Shown here in pieces: positions 15,259 through 22,191 of a stretch of DNA of 64,000 nt. The stretch's first letter is position 1. The number at the start of each line of letters is the position of its first letter. Source of the stretch: Luteibacter pinisoli (GTDB lineage Bacteria > Pseudomonadota > Gammaproteobacteria > Xanthomonadales > Rhodanobacteraceae); the NCBI RefSeq assembly GCF_006385595.1, contig NZ_CP041046.1, positions 3,472,001 to 3,536,000 of the forward strand, in the 5' to 3' direction. A model generated the notes under the pieces. It saw only the letters and a program-made list of their open reading frames with translations, had not been told where the DNA came from and searched no databases. The translations under genes were made by a program, and so were the position numbers.

Positions 15259-15873
15259 ATGAACGACGGAAACCATACCGTGATGTCCCACGCTCTCATG
15301 ACGTCGCCGTCGGCGAGCCTCTACGCCCCGGGCGGCGATCAAGACACTACAGAGACCGACTCCATGATCGAATTAATGTTGCGAACGATGAGTGACCAGA
15401 TGAAGGAGCTGGGGGAACGGATGCAGGGCATGGAGACCCGCATGCAGGGCATGGAGACCCGCATGCAAGGCATGGAGACCCGCATGCAAGGCATGGAACG
15501 CCACGCGCACGACATGGATAAACGCCTGAGCGCGGACCTGTCCGGCATCAACAAGTCGCTGGAGTACCTTCATGCAAAGGCAGCGGCGTCCGACGCCCGG
15601 CTCGATGCCGTCGACGCAAAGCTGGGGACTATGAACGTCGCGATTGCCGTCGTCGATGCGAAAGTGGAAACGCTTTCCGCAACCACCGAAGAGCTAGGCA
15701 CGCGGGTCACCCGCGTCGAGCAGCAGCTCAATGTGCTCGACAAGCACGTATGCGTGTTGCCGACGTGGAAATCGCTTGGCGTCGTTGCGGCTGCCACCGG
15801 AACCGCCACGGGCGGCTTGGTGGGCTGGCTCGGGCAAGGTGGTGCGAAAGCACTGGCCCGGTGGCTCGGCTAG
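15259..15873 (+). CDS. Coiled-coil membrane protein with heptad tandem repeats
   Basis: 204 residues with a long predicted coiled coil (about 35-165) and a single C-terminal membrane or membrane-associated helix (SLGVVAAATGTATGGLVGWL, about 178-197). Residues 54-81 are four copies of a seven-residue unit (RMQGMET), encoded by a 21-base tandem repeat, in register with a coiled-coil heptad. Later heptad-rich segments (DARLDAVDAKLGTMN, VVDAKVETLSATTEELG) read like tail-fibre or structural coils. The start at 15259 follows a GGAAGGC ribosome-binding site. Function unknown. It is in the same direction as, and just after, the small XhlA-like gene. Confidence 0.6.
   Translation: MNDGNHTVMSHALMTSPSASLYAPGGDQDTTETDSMIELMLRTMSDQMKELGERMQGMETRMQGMETRMQGMETRMQGMERHAHDMDKRLSADLSGINKSLEYLHAKAAASDARLDAVDAKLGTMNVAIAVVDAKVETLSATTEELGTRVTRVEQQLNVLDKHVCVLPTWKSLGVVAAATGTATGGLVGWLGQGGAKALARWLG
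15418..15501 (+). repeat. Four tandem 21-base repeats inside the coiled-coil gene
   Basis: Four units at 15418-15438, 15439-15459, 15460-15480 and 15481-15501, each reading CGN ATG CAR GGC ATG GAR then ACC or, in the last copy, CGC. Differences are almost all silent third-position changes, so recent duplication with slight divergence is likely. The unit length keeps both reading frame and heptad register. Confidence 0.95.
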
Positions 15874-15885
15874 ATAGCGCCCTGG

Positions 15886-16350
15886 TCAGCCTTGCACGTC
15901 CTGGCCCGCCTGCGCGGCGCACGTGCGGAGCGCCTCATCCACGATGGCCGTTTCGTCCTGGACCGTGCCGGGCGTATTGCGCGTCAGGCTTGTAATCCGC
16001 GTGTCCATGGCCGCACGAAGACGATCCCGGGCTTCCTGTCCGCACGGCGTGCGCGGCTTCCATGCGCTGGCCGCGTCAGCCCGCGTCCGGAGTAGTGCCA
16101 GCGACGCGTCGCGCTGCTGCGCCGATGCCTGCTGGGCCGTCCGGACCTGGGCTTGCCAGTCGTTGACGACGCCGTGCAGATCATTGCTGTCCGCAGCGAT
16201 CGCCGCGGCGTCACGCTGCCGTGCGCCATGGGACGCGGAGAGCGCCAGGATCAGCGTGGTCACCGAGGCGAGGAAGGCGATGCCGACGACGGCTATCACG
16301 GTACGCCTGCCGTTGCCGGCCGGGCGCGCATTCGGGGTCTGCTCCGCCAT
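15886..16350 (-). CDS. Hypothetical single-pass membrane protein
   Basis: 154 residues: a short polar N-terminus (MAEQTPNARPAGNGRR), one membrane helix (about 20-42, TVIAVVGIAFLASVTTLIL), then a helical, probably periplasmic part with Ala/Gln-rich heptads (VNDWQAQVRTAQQASAQQRD) and two Cys (PCGQEARDRL and RTCAAQAGQ). The ATG at 16350 is chosen because the upstream open frame has no protein-like composition. It is convergent with the coiled-coil gene, with 12 bases between stop codons. No family recognised. Confidence 0.55.
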   Translation of the reverse strand: MAEQTPNARPAGNGRRTVIAVVGIAFLASVTTLILALSASHGARQRDAAAIAADSNDLHGVVNDWQAQVRTAQQASAQQRDASLALLRTRADAASAWKPRTPCGQEARDRLRAAMDTRITSLTRNTPGTVQDETAIVDEALRTCAAQAGQDVQG

Positions 16351-16459
16351 CGACGGGCTCCTGCAAGGGCTCAGGCCGCCATTGTGCCCCAGCCGGGGGG
16401 ATCGCACGGCACCTTGCCGGCCTTCGCGACGATATGCCCCACCACCCGTAACGCGACCC

Positions 16460-16495
16460 ACGTAACACGCGCCCGCCACGTTACGTCGCTATAGT
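16460..16495 (+). promoter_or_regulatory. Inverted repeat and -10 element before the secreted nuclease-fold gene
   Basis: ACGTAAC (16460-16466) and GTTACGT (16480-16486) form a 7-base inverted repeat with a 13-base centre, and a further CGTAAC occurs at 16447. A -10-like TATAGT (16490-16495) follows, about 30 bases before the ATG at 16526. The repeat covers the expected -35 region, so it could be an operator; no regulator is identified. Confidence 0.4.
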
Positions 16496-16525
16496 CGAAC
16501 GCTTCTCCCAGGGAAGCCGACTCGC

Positions 16526-17359
16526 ATGACCCCTCTGCGCAACCTCGCCCTCCTCGCTGCGATGACCGCGGTCCTCGCCGGTCCCGTCGCCGCCGAAGAC
16601 CTGAAGGTGATGTCCTTCAATGTCCGCACCATCACCGGACCCGATGGCCCGGATCGCTGGGACATGCGCAAGGATCTCTTCGCTGACACTATTCGCCAGA
16701 TGGATCCCGACGTGATCGGCACGCAGGAGCTGGGGCAACAGCAGGGCGACGATACGGTGGCCCGCCTGCCGAAGTTCACCTGGTTCGGCCGCGACCGCTT
16801 CGGCGGCCACAAGGACGAACACATGGGCATCTTCTACCGTAAGGATCGGCTGAAGCTGGTGAAGTCCGGGGACTTCTGGCTGTCGGACACGCCCGACAAG
16901 GTGGCGAGCATTACGTGGGGCAACATCTTCCCGCGCATGGTGAACTGGGCACTCTTCGAGCGGCTTTCGGACCACAAGCAGTTCTACCTACTGGACACGC
17001 ATTTCCCCTACCGCGATACCGATGAAGACGCGCGGTCGCGTTCGGCCCGCGAGATGGCGGCATGGACGGCGAAGTTGCCGTCCAACGTGCCGGTCATCAT
17101 CACGGGGGATTTCAACACCGGGCCGGAAAGCGAATCGCACAAGGCGCTCACGGCCTCGTTCAAGGATGCGTGGAGCACCGCACCGGTCAAGGACGGCCCG
17201 GAGGAGACCTTCCACGGCTTCACCGGCAAGCCGACCAAGCGGATTGACTGGATCCTCTACCGCGGGGTGACGGTGCAGAGCATGCGCACCATCACCGTGT
17301 CGAAGGACGGCCACTACCCGTCCGACCACTTCCCGGTGCAGGCCGACTTCACGCTTTGA
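16526..17359 (+). CDS. Secreted endonuclease/exonuclease/phosphatase family protein
   Basis: 277 residues with a signal peptide (about 1-23, ending GPVAAED) and a complete EEP fold: MSFNVR (metal Asn), GTQELG (metal Glu), DTHFPY, the catalytic GDFN, and SDHFPVQADF with the terminal Asp-His pair. Members with this form (extracellular, about 280 residues) include phosphatases and nucleases acting on sugar phosphates, lipids or DNA, so the substrate is open. It is a single gene with its own promoter-like region and a GC-rich hairpin after it. Confidence 0.85.
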   Translation: MTPLRNLALLAAMTAVLAGPVAAEDLKVMSFNVRTITGPDGPDRWDMRKDLFADTIRQMDPDVIGTQELGQQQGDDTVARLPKFTWFGRDRFGGHKDEHMGIFYRKDRLKLVKSGDFWLSDTPDKVASITWGNIFPRMVNWALFERLSDHKQFYLLDTHFPYRDTDEDARSRSAREMAAWTAKLPSNVPVIITGDFNTGPESESHKALTASFKDAWSTAPVKDGPEETFHGFTGKPTKRIDWILYRGVTVQSMRTITVSKDGHYPSDHFPVQADFTL

Positions 17360-17367
17360 CCCACGCG

Positions 17368-17399
17368 CCTCCGGCCCCGCTTGCGGGCCGGGCCGGAGG
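17368..17399 (+). terminator. GC-rich hairpin after the EEP-family gene
   Basis: CCTCCGGCCC (17368-17377) pairs with GGGCCGGAGG (17390-17399). No T-run follows, so it may act as a pause or mRNA-stabilising structure. It begins 9 bases after the stop codon at 17359. Confidence 0.45.
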
Positions 17400-17437
17400 A
17401 CGCGATAGTCCGCGTACTGTCTCCAGGGGTTCACGCC

Positions 17438-18469
17438 ATGCGCCGTCTGTATACGTTGTTGCTGCTGGCCTTCACGGCCCTCGTAGCCCAGGCGGCGCCG
17501 CCGCCCTCGCCGCCGGCGTCGACCTATTTTGACCACGCCGGCCACGACGACGTCCTCTCCGGCGGCGTGAAGATGATCACCATCGACACGCCGAAGGGAA
17601 AATTCCGGGTCTGGACCAAGCGCGTCGGCAACAACCCCACCATCAAGGTGCTGCTGCTCCACGGCGGCCCCGGGGCGACGCACGAGTACTTAGAAGCCTT
17701 TGACAGCTACTTCCCCGGCGCCAGCATCGAGTACTACTACTACGACCAGCTGGGCTCCGCGTTCAGCGACAAGCCGACGGACGAATCGCTGTGGGAGATC
17801 CCGCGCTTCGTCGAGGAAGTGGAGCAGGTGCGCCAGGCGCTGCACCTGGACAAGGACAACTTCTACCTCCTGGGGCATTCGTGGGGCGGCGTCCTGGCGA
17901 TCGAGTACGCGCTGAAGTACCAGCAGCACCTGAAAGGCCTCATCATCTCCAACATGGTCGACAGCATCCCGGCGTACAACGCGTACGCGAAGAACGTGCT
18001 GATGCCGGCCATGGACCAGAAAAAGCTCGCCGAAGTCCAGCGCATGGAACGCGAGAAAAAGACCGATGACCCGGCCTACATGGCCATCCTCGTACCCATG
18101 CACTACCAGCAGCACGTGCTGCGCATGCCCGCCGACCAGTGGCCGGAGCCGGTCAATCGATCGTTCGGCCACATCAACGAGCAGATTTACGTGTCCATGC
18201 AGGGCCCGAGCGAACTGGGTGCCAGCGGCAAGCTGCTGAACTGGGACCGGAGCAAGGACCTGTCGAAGATCACGGTACCGACCCTGGTCATCGGCGCCAC
18301 GTACGACACGATGGATCCGAAATACATGGAAGCCATGTCGAAGAAGCTGCCCGACGGCCACTTCCTGCTCTGCCCCAAGGGCGCGCACCTGGCCATGTAT
18401 GACGACCAGCAGACGTACTTCACTGGCCTGATCAAGTTCCTGAAGGACACCGACGCCGGCAGGCACTGA
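17438..18469 (+). CDS. Secreted proline iminopeptidase-like alpha/beta hydrolase (S33)
   Basis: 343 residues with a Sec signal peptide (about 1-20, LLLLAFTALVAQA) and the S33 peptidase signatures: oxyanion-hole motif LLLHGGPGATHEY, the aromatic-rich YYYYDQLGSAFSDKP, nucleophile elbow GHSWGG (Ser), Asp in VIGATYDTMDP and the catalytic His in CPKGAHLAMYDD. Proline iminopeptidases remove N-terminal proline from peptides. The leader makes this a periplasmic or secreted form. The ATG at 17438 is preferred because the longer frame upstream crosses the hairpin at 17368. Confidence 0.87.
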   Translation: MRRLYTLLLLAFTALVAQAAPPPSPPASTYFDHAGHDDVLSGGVKMITIDTPKGKFRVWTKRVGNNPTIKVLLLHGGPGATHEYLEAFDSYFPGASIEYYYYDQLGSAFSDKPTDESLWEIPRFVEEVEQVRQALHLDKDNFYLLGHSWGGVLAIEYALKYQQHLKGLIISNMVDSIPAYNAYAKNVLMPAMDQKKLAEVQRMEREKKTDDPAYMAILVPMHYQQHVLRMPADQWPEPVNRSFGHINEQIYVSMQGPSELGASGKLLNWDRSKDLSKITVPTLVIGATYDTMDPKYMEAMSKKLPDGHFLLCPKGAHLAMYDDQQTYFTGLIKFLKDTDAGRH

Positions 18470-18554
18470 CGCCAGTCTTCGCTCCTGAGACGTCTTTCTG
18501 GCAACATCGTCCGGTTAATGTCGCGCCGTGGCGCGCTGCCGGATCGCTAAATTC

Positions 18555-20795
18555 ATGAATTTGCAAGCCAATTACGAACAGATTCCGCTCAAGGACTACG
18601 CCGAGCGCGCCTACCTCGACTACTCCATGTACGTGGTGCTGGACCGCGCCCTGCCGTTCATCGGCGACGGCCTGAAGCCGGTCCAGCGCCGCATCATCTA
18701 CGCCATGAGCGAACTGAGCCTGGGCGCCCAGGCCAAGCCGAAAAAGTCCGCTCGCACCATCGGCGACGTGATCGGCAAGTTCCACCCCCACGGCGACTCG
18801 GCCTGCTATGAAGCCATGGTGCTGATGGCCCAGCCGTTTTCGTACCGCTACCCGCTGGTGGACGGCCACGGCAACTTCGGCTCCTCGGACGACCCGAAGA
18901 GCTTTGCGGCCATGCGCTACACGGAATCGCGCCTGACGCCGATTGCCGAGGTACTGCTCTCCGAGCTGGGCCACGGCACCACCGACTGGTCGCCGAACTT
19001 CGACGGCACGATGGACGAGCCCACCTGGCTGCCGGCGCGCGTCCCCCATGTGCTGCTGAACGGTGGCATGGGCATCGCGGTGGGCATGGCCACGGATATC
19101 CCGCCGCACAACCTGCGCGAGGTGGCCAGCGCCTGCATCCGCCTGCTCGACGACCCGGAAGCCACCATCGCCGACCTGTGCGAGCACGTGCTGGGCCCGG
19201 ATTACCCCACCGCCGCCGAGATCATCACGCCGCGCCGCGAGATGGTGGCGATGTACCACACCGGTACCGGCTCGGTCCGTGCCCGCGCGATCTATGAGCG
19301 CGACGACGGCAACATCGTGATCACGGCCCTGCCCCACCAGGTGTCGCCGTCGAAGATCCTTGAGCAGATCGCCGCGCAGATGCGCGCGAAGAAGCTGCCG
19401 ATGATCGAAGACCTGCGCGACGAGTCCGACCACGAAAACCCCATCCGCCTCGTCATCGTGCCGCGCTCCAACCGCGTGGACGGCGACGAAATGATGCAGC
19501 ACCTCTTCGCCACGACGGACCTGGAGAAGAGCTTCCGCATCAACATGAACATGATCGGCCTGGATGGCCGTCCGCAGGTGAAGGACCTGAAGACGGTGCT
19601 GTCGGAGTGGCTGCGTTTCCGCACCGATACCGTCACCCGTCGCCTGAACCACCGCCTCGGCCGCGTCGAGCGCCGCCTGCACCTGCTTGAGGCGTTGCGC
19701 ATCGCCTACCTCAACCTGGATGAGGTGATCCGCATCGTCCGTACCGAAGACGAGCCGAAGCCGGTGCTGATCGCCCGTTTCCGCCTCGACGAGGAGCAGG
19801 CCGATTACATCCTCGAGACCAAGCTGCGCCAGCTGGCGCGCCTTGAGGAAATGAAGATCACCGAAGAGCGCGACAAGCTCGAGGAAGAGCGCGCCCGGAT
19901 CAACGTGCTGCTGAAGTCGCCGGCCAAGCTGAAGGGCCTGATCAAGGAAGAACTGCGCGCCGACGCCGAAAAGTTCGGCGACGAGCGCCGTTCACCGCTG
20001 ATCGAGCGCAGCGTCGCCCAGGCGCTGGACGAAAGCGCCCTGGTGGCGTCCGAGCCGGTCACCGTGGTGCTCTCGCAGAAGGGCTGGGTGCGCGCCGGCA
20101 AGGGCCACGACGTGGACGGCGAGGCGCTGTCGTACCGCGAAGGCGACAGCCTGCAGGGCATCGCCCGCGCACGTACCACGCAGCAGGTTGCCTTCATCGA
20201 TTCGACCGGGCGCGCCTACGCCACGCCGGCGCATACGCTGCCCTCGGCACGCGGCAACGGCGAGCCGCTCACGGGGCGCTTCAGCCCGCCGGCGGGCGCG
20301 CGCTTTGACGCGCTGGTGGCCGCGGAGAACGACACCCGGATCATCCTGGCCACGGACTTCGGCTACGGCTTCGTGACGCGCTTCGAGGCGCTGACCGGCC
20401 GCCAGAAGGCGGGCAAGCAGATCATCTCGCTCAGCGATGGCGCCCATGTGCTGGCCCCGGCCATCACGCCGGATCCGTCACGCGACCGCATCGTGGTCGT
20501 CACCAGCGAGGGCCACCTGCTGATGTTCTCGGTGGCCGAGCTGCCGGAACTGGACAAGGGCAAGGGCAACAAGCTCATCGAGATCCCGAAGGCCAAGCTG
20601 GCTTCCGGCGAAGAGCGCGTGGTCGGCGTGGCCGTCGTCACCGAGGGCAAGGGCGAGGTCACGATGTACGCCGGTGCCCGCAAGCTCACGCTAAAGTGGG
20701 CCGACCTCGTGGAGTACGGCGGCAGCCGCGCCACGCGTGGCGGCGTGCTGCCGCGCGGCCTGCGCCGCGTCGAACGCATCGAAACCAGCGGCTGA
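18555..20795 (+). CDS. parC: DNA topoisomerase IV subunit A
   Basis: ParC breaks and rejoins DNA during decatenation of daughter chromosomes, working with ParE, which is not in this window. The 746-residue protein has the N-terminal RAYLDYSMYVVLDRALPF, the quinolone-resistance region KSARTIGDVIGKFHPHGDSA, and active-site Tyr122 in AAMRYTESRL. The C-terminal domain (from about 500) carries the shorter ParC-type blade pattern (LATDFGYGFVTRFEAL). The ATG at 18555 (MNLQANYEQIPL) fits the known N-terminus. Its stop lies two bases from the convergent Nudix gene. Confidence 0.96.
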   Translation: MNLQANYEQIPLKDYAERAYLDYSMYVVLDRALPFIGDGLKPVQRRIIYAMSELSLGAQAKPKKSARTIGDVIGKFHPHGDSACYEAMVLMAQPFSYRYPLVDGHGNFGSSDDPKSFAAMRYTESRLTPIAEVLLSELGHGTTDWSPNFDGTMDEPTWLPARVPHVLLNGGMGIAVGMATDIPPHNLREVASACIRLLDDPEATIADLCEHVLGPDYPTAAEIITPRREMVAMYHTGTGSVRARAIYERDDGNIVITALPHQVSPSKILEQIAAQMRAKKLPMIEDLRDESDHENPIRLVIVPRSNRVDGDEMMQHLFATTDLEKSFRINMNMIGLDGRPQVKDLKTVLSEWLRFRTDTVTRRLNHRLGRVERRLHLLEALRIAYLNLDEVIRIVRTEDEPKPVLIARFRLDEEQADYILETKLRQLARLEEMKITEERDKLEEERARINVLLKSPAKLKGLIKEELRADAEKFGDERRSPLIERSVAQALDESALVASEPVTVVLSQKGWVRAGKGHDVDGEALSYREGDSLQGIARARTTQQVAFIDSTGRAYATPAHTLPSARGNGEPLTGRFSPPAGARFDALVAAENDTRIILATDFGYGFVTRFEALTGRQKAGKQIISLSDGAHVLAPAITPDPSRDRIVVVTSEGHLLMFSVAELPELDKGKGNKLIEIPKAKLASGEERVVGVAVVTEGKGEVTMYAGARKLTLKWADLVEYGGSRATRGGVLPRGLRRVERIETSG

Positions 20796-20797
20796 GC

Positions 20798-21286
20798 TCA
20801 GAGCCGGGTGACGTCCCAGGACACCATCCGGCCGTCCTTGTAAGGCATCACGCCGTGGAAGGGCCGCGGGTCCTGGTCGAAGACCAGCGGCAGGAAGTGG
20901 CGGTCGCCCTCCCACATCGGCAGCGCATCCAGATCCTCGACGGACACCCACTCCAGGGTGCCCTCGGGGTTGGACGTGAACGCCTCGCCCTCGAAGGCGG
21001 TAATGACGAAGATGAAGCCGAGCCAGTCTTCACCCTGCTTGCCGAAGCCCGGCCAGTTCAGGGTGCCGCGCAGGCTCATGCGGGTGCATTCGATGCCGGC
21101 CTCTTCGCGGATTTCCCGGCGCATGCAGGCGGCGATGTCCTCGCCCGGCTCCATTTTTCCGCCCAGGCCGTTGTACTTGCCCAGGTGCTGGTCGTCTTCG
21201 CGGGCATTGCGGTGGATCATCAGCACGCGCTGGCCATCGGGCGAGAGCACGTAGCCGAGGGTGGCGACGATAGGCGTATAGGGCAT
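20798..21286 (-). CDS. Nudix hydrolase, 8-oxo-dGTP diphosphatase type
   Basis: 162 residues with a full Nudix box over about residues 40-62 (GGKMEPGEDIAACM, then REIREEAGI, fitting G-x5-E-x7-REUxEExGU). The start MPYTPIVATLGYVLSPD and the block GTLNWPGFGKQGEDWLGFIF resemble the MTH1/MutT-like 8-oxo-dGTP diphosphatases that clean oxidised nucleotides from the pool. The ATG at 21286 is chosen because the extension upstream overlaps the divergent gene and is not protein-like. Substrate assignment remains an inference. Confidence 0.82.
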   Translation of the reverse strand: MPYTPIVATLGYVLSPDGQRVLMIHRNAREDDQHLGKYNGLGGKMEPGEDIAACMRREIREEAGIECTRMSLRGTLNWPGFGKQGEDWLGFIFVITAFEGEAFTSNPEGTLEWVSVEDLDALPMWEGDRHFLPLVFDQDPRPFHGVMPYKDGRMVSWDVTRL

Positions 21287-21396
21287 GGCGTGGAGGGGAT
21301 AAGGTAAACCACGGAGTTTACGCCCTGCACCAGCCCTTGCACCCACCCCGCCTGCCCGGCGAACATCGGTGGATGCCCCACCGCCGTTTCCGCCCC

Positions 21397-22185
21397 ATGG
21401 CCACCCGCTTCCTTCTCCGCACCCTCGCCCTGGCTGGCCTCGCGGGCCTGTCCATCGGCTGCGCCGAGCCTGCCGATGCCGTTGATGGCCGTGAGGTCGT
21501 GTTCGACAGCCAGTCGTATTTCGTGGTCACGGTGGATACCCGCCGCGAAGACATCGAGTTGTTCTGGCGCAACCCGGACACCAGCGAACCCTTCGCCACC
21601 ATCGAATCGCTGAAGGCGTGGACGGCCAGCAAGGGCCGCACCCTCGCGTTCGCCACCAACGCCGGCATCTACGATCGTGATTTCCGCCCGCTGGGGCTGT
21701 ATGTCGAAGATGGCAAAGCCATCGTTCCGCTGAACCTGGCCCACGGCAACCCGCGATCCGGCAATTTCTCGCTGCTGCCCAACGGCGTCTTCGCCGTGTA
21801 CGACGACGGTACCGCCGAGGTCCGCAGCACGGATGCCTTCCGTGCGTCGGCGCGCAAGCCGCGTTGGGCGACGCAGTCCGGACCCATGCTGGTCGTGGAC
21901 GGCGAAGTGAACACGCAGTTCGACAACGGCTCCGACAGCATGAAGTGGCGCAGCGGTGTCTGCGCCAAGACCGCGCACGATGTGGTCTTCGTGGTCAGCC
22001 GCGCGCCGGTGAATTTCCATGCCTTCGCGCGCCTGTTCCGTGACAACCTCGGCTGCCGCGACGCCCTGTTCCTCGACGGCACCATCTCGCAGGCCTGGAC
22101 GCCGGGCGATGGCTACGCCGGCGCGCCGGCCTTCATGACCAAGCCCTACGCGGGTATGGTCGCTGTCTTCCCCAAGCGGCGCTGA
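21397..22185 (+). CDS. Phosphodiester glycosidase (NAGPA-like) family exported protein
   Basis: 262 residues. The leader (residues 1-24) ends GLSIGCAEP, which may be a lipobox, although Ser rather than Leu sits at -3. The body shows the phosphodiester glycosidase domain known from the human uncovering enzyme NAGPA and bacterial relatives: FATNAGIYDRDFRPLGLYV, NFSLLPNGVFAVYDDG, ATQSGPMLVVDG and ALFLDGTISQAW, with the conserved Asp. Bacterial members are thought to act on cell-envelope glycan phosphodiesters; the true substrate is unknown. Six bases separate it from the penicillin acylase gene, so an operon is likely. Confidence 0.78.
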   Translation: MATRFLLRTLALAGLAGLSIGCAEPADAVDGREVVFDSQSYFVVTVDTRREDIELFWRNPDTSEPFATIESLKAWTASKGRTLAFATNAGIYDRDFRPLGLYVEDGKAIVPLNLAHGNPRSGNFSLLPNGVFAVYDDGTAEVRSTDAFRASARKPRWATQSGPMLVVDGEVNTQFDNGSDSMKWRSGVCAKTAHDVVFVVSRAPVNFHAFARLFRDNLGCRDALFLDGTISQAWTPGDGYAGAPAFMTKPYAGMVAVFPKRR

Positions 22186-22191
22186 CCACGG

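Noticed and set aside
15418..15501. CRISPR-like repeats
   Set aside because: The repeats are directly adjacent with no spacers, in frame, and encode a coiled-coil heptad.
14780..16525. Genomic-island attachment site at tRNA-Phe
   Set aside because: I looked for a second copy of the tRNA 3' end in the following 1.7 kb and saw none, and there is no integrase, so an island boundary cannot be claimed.
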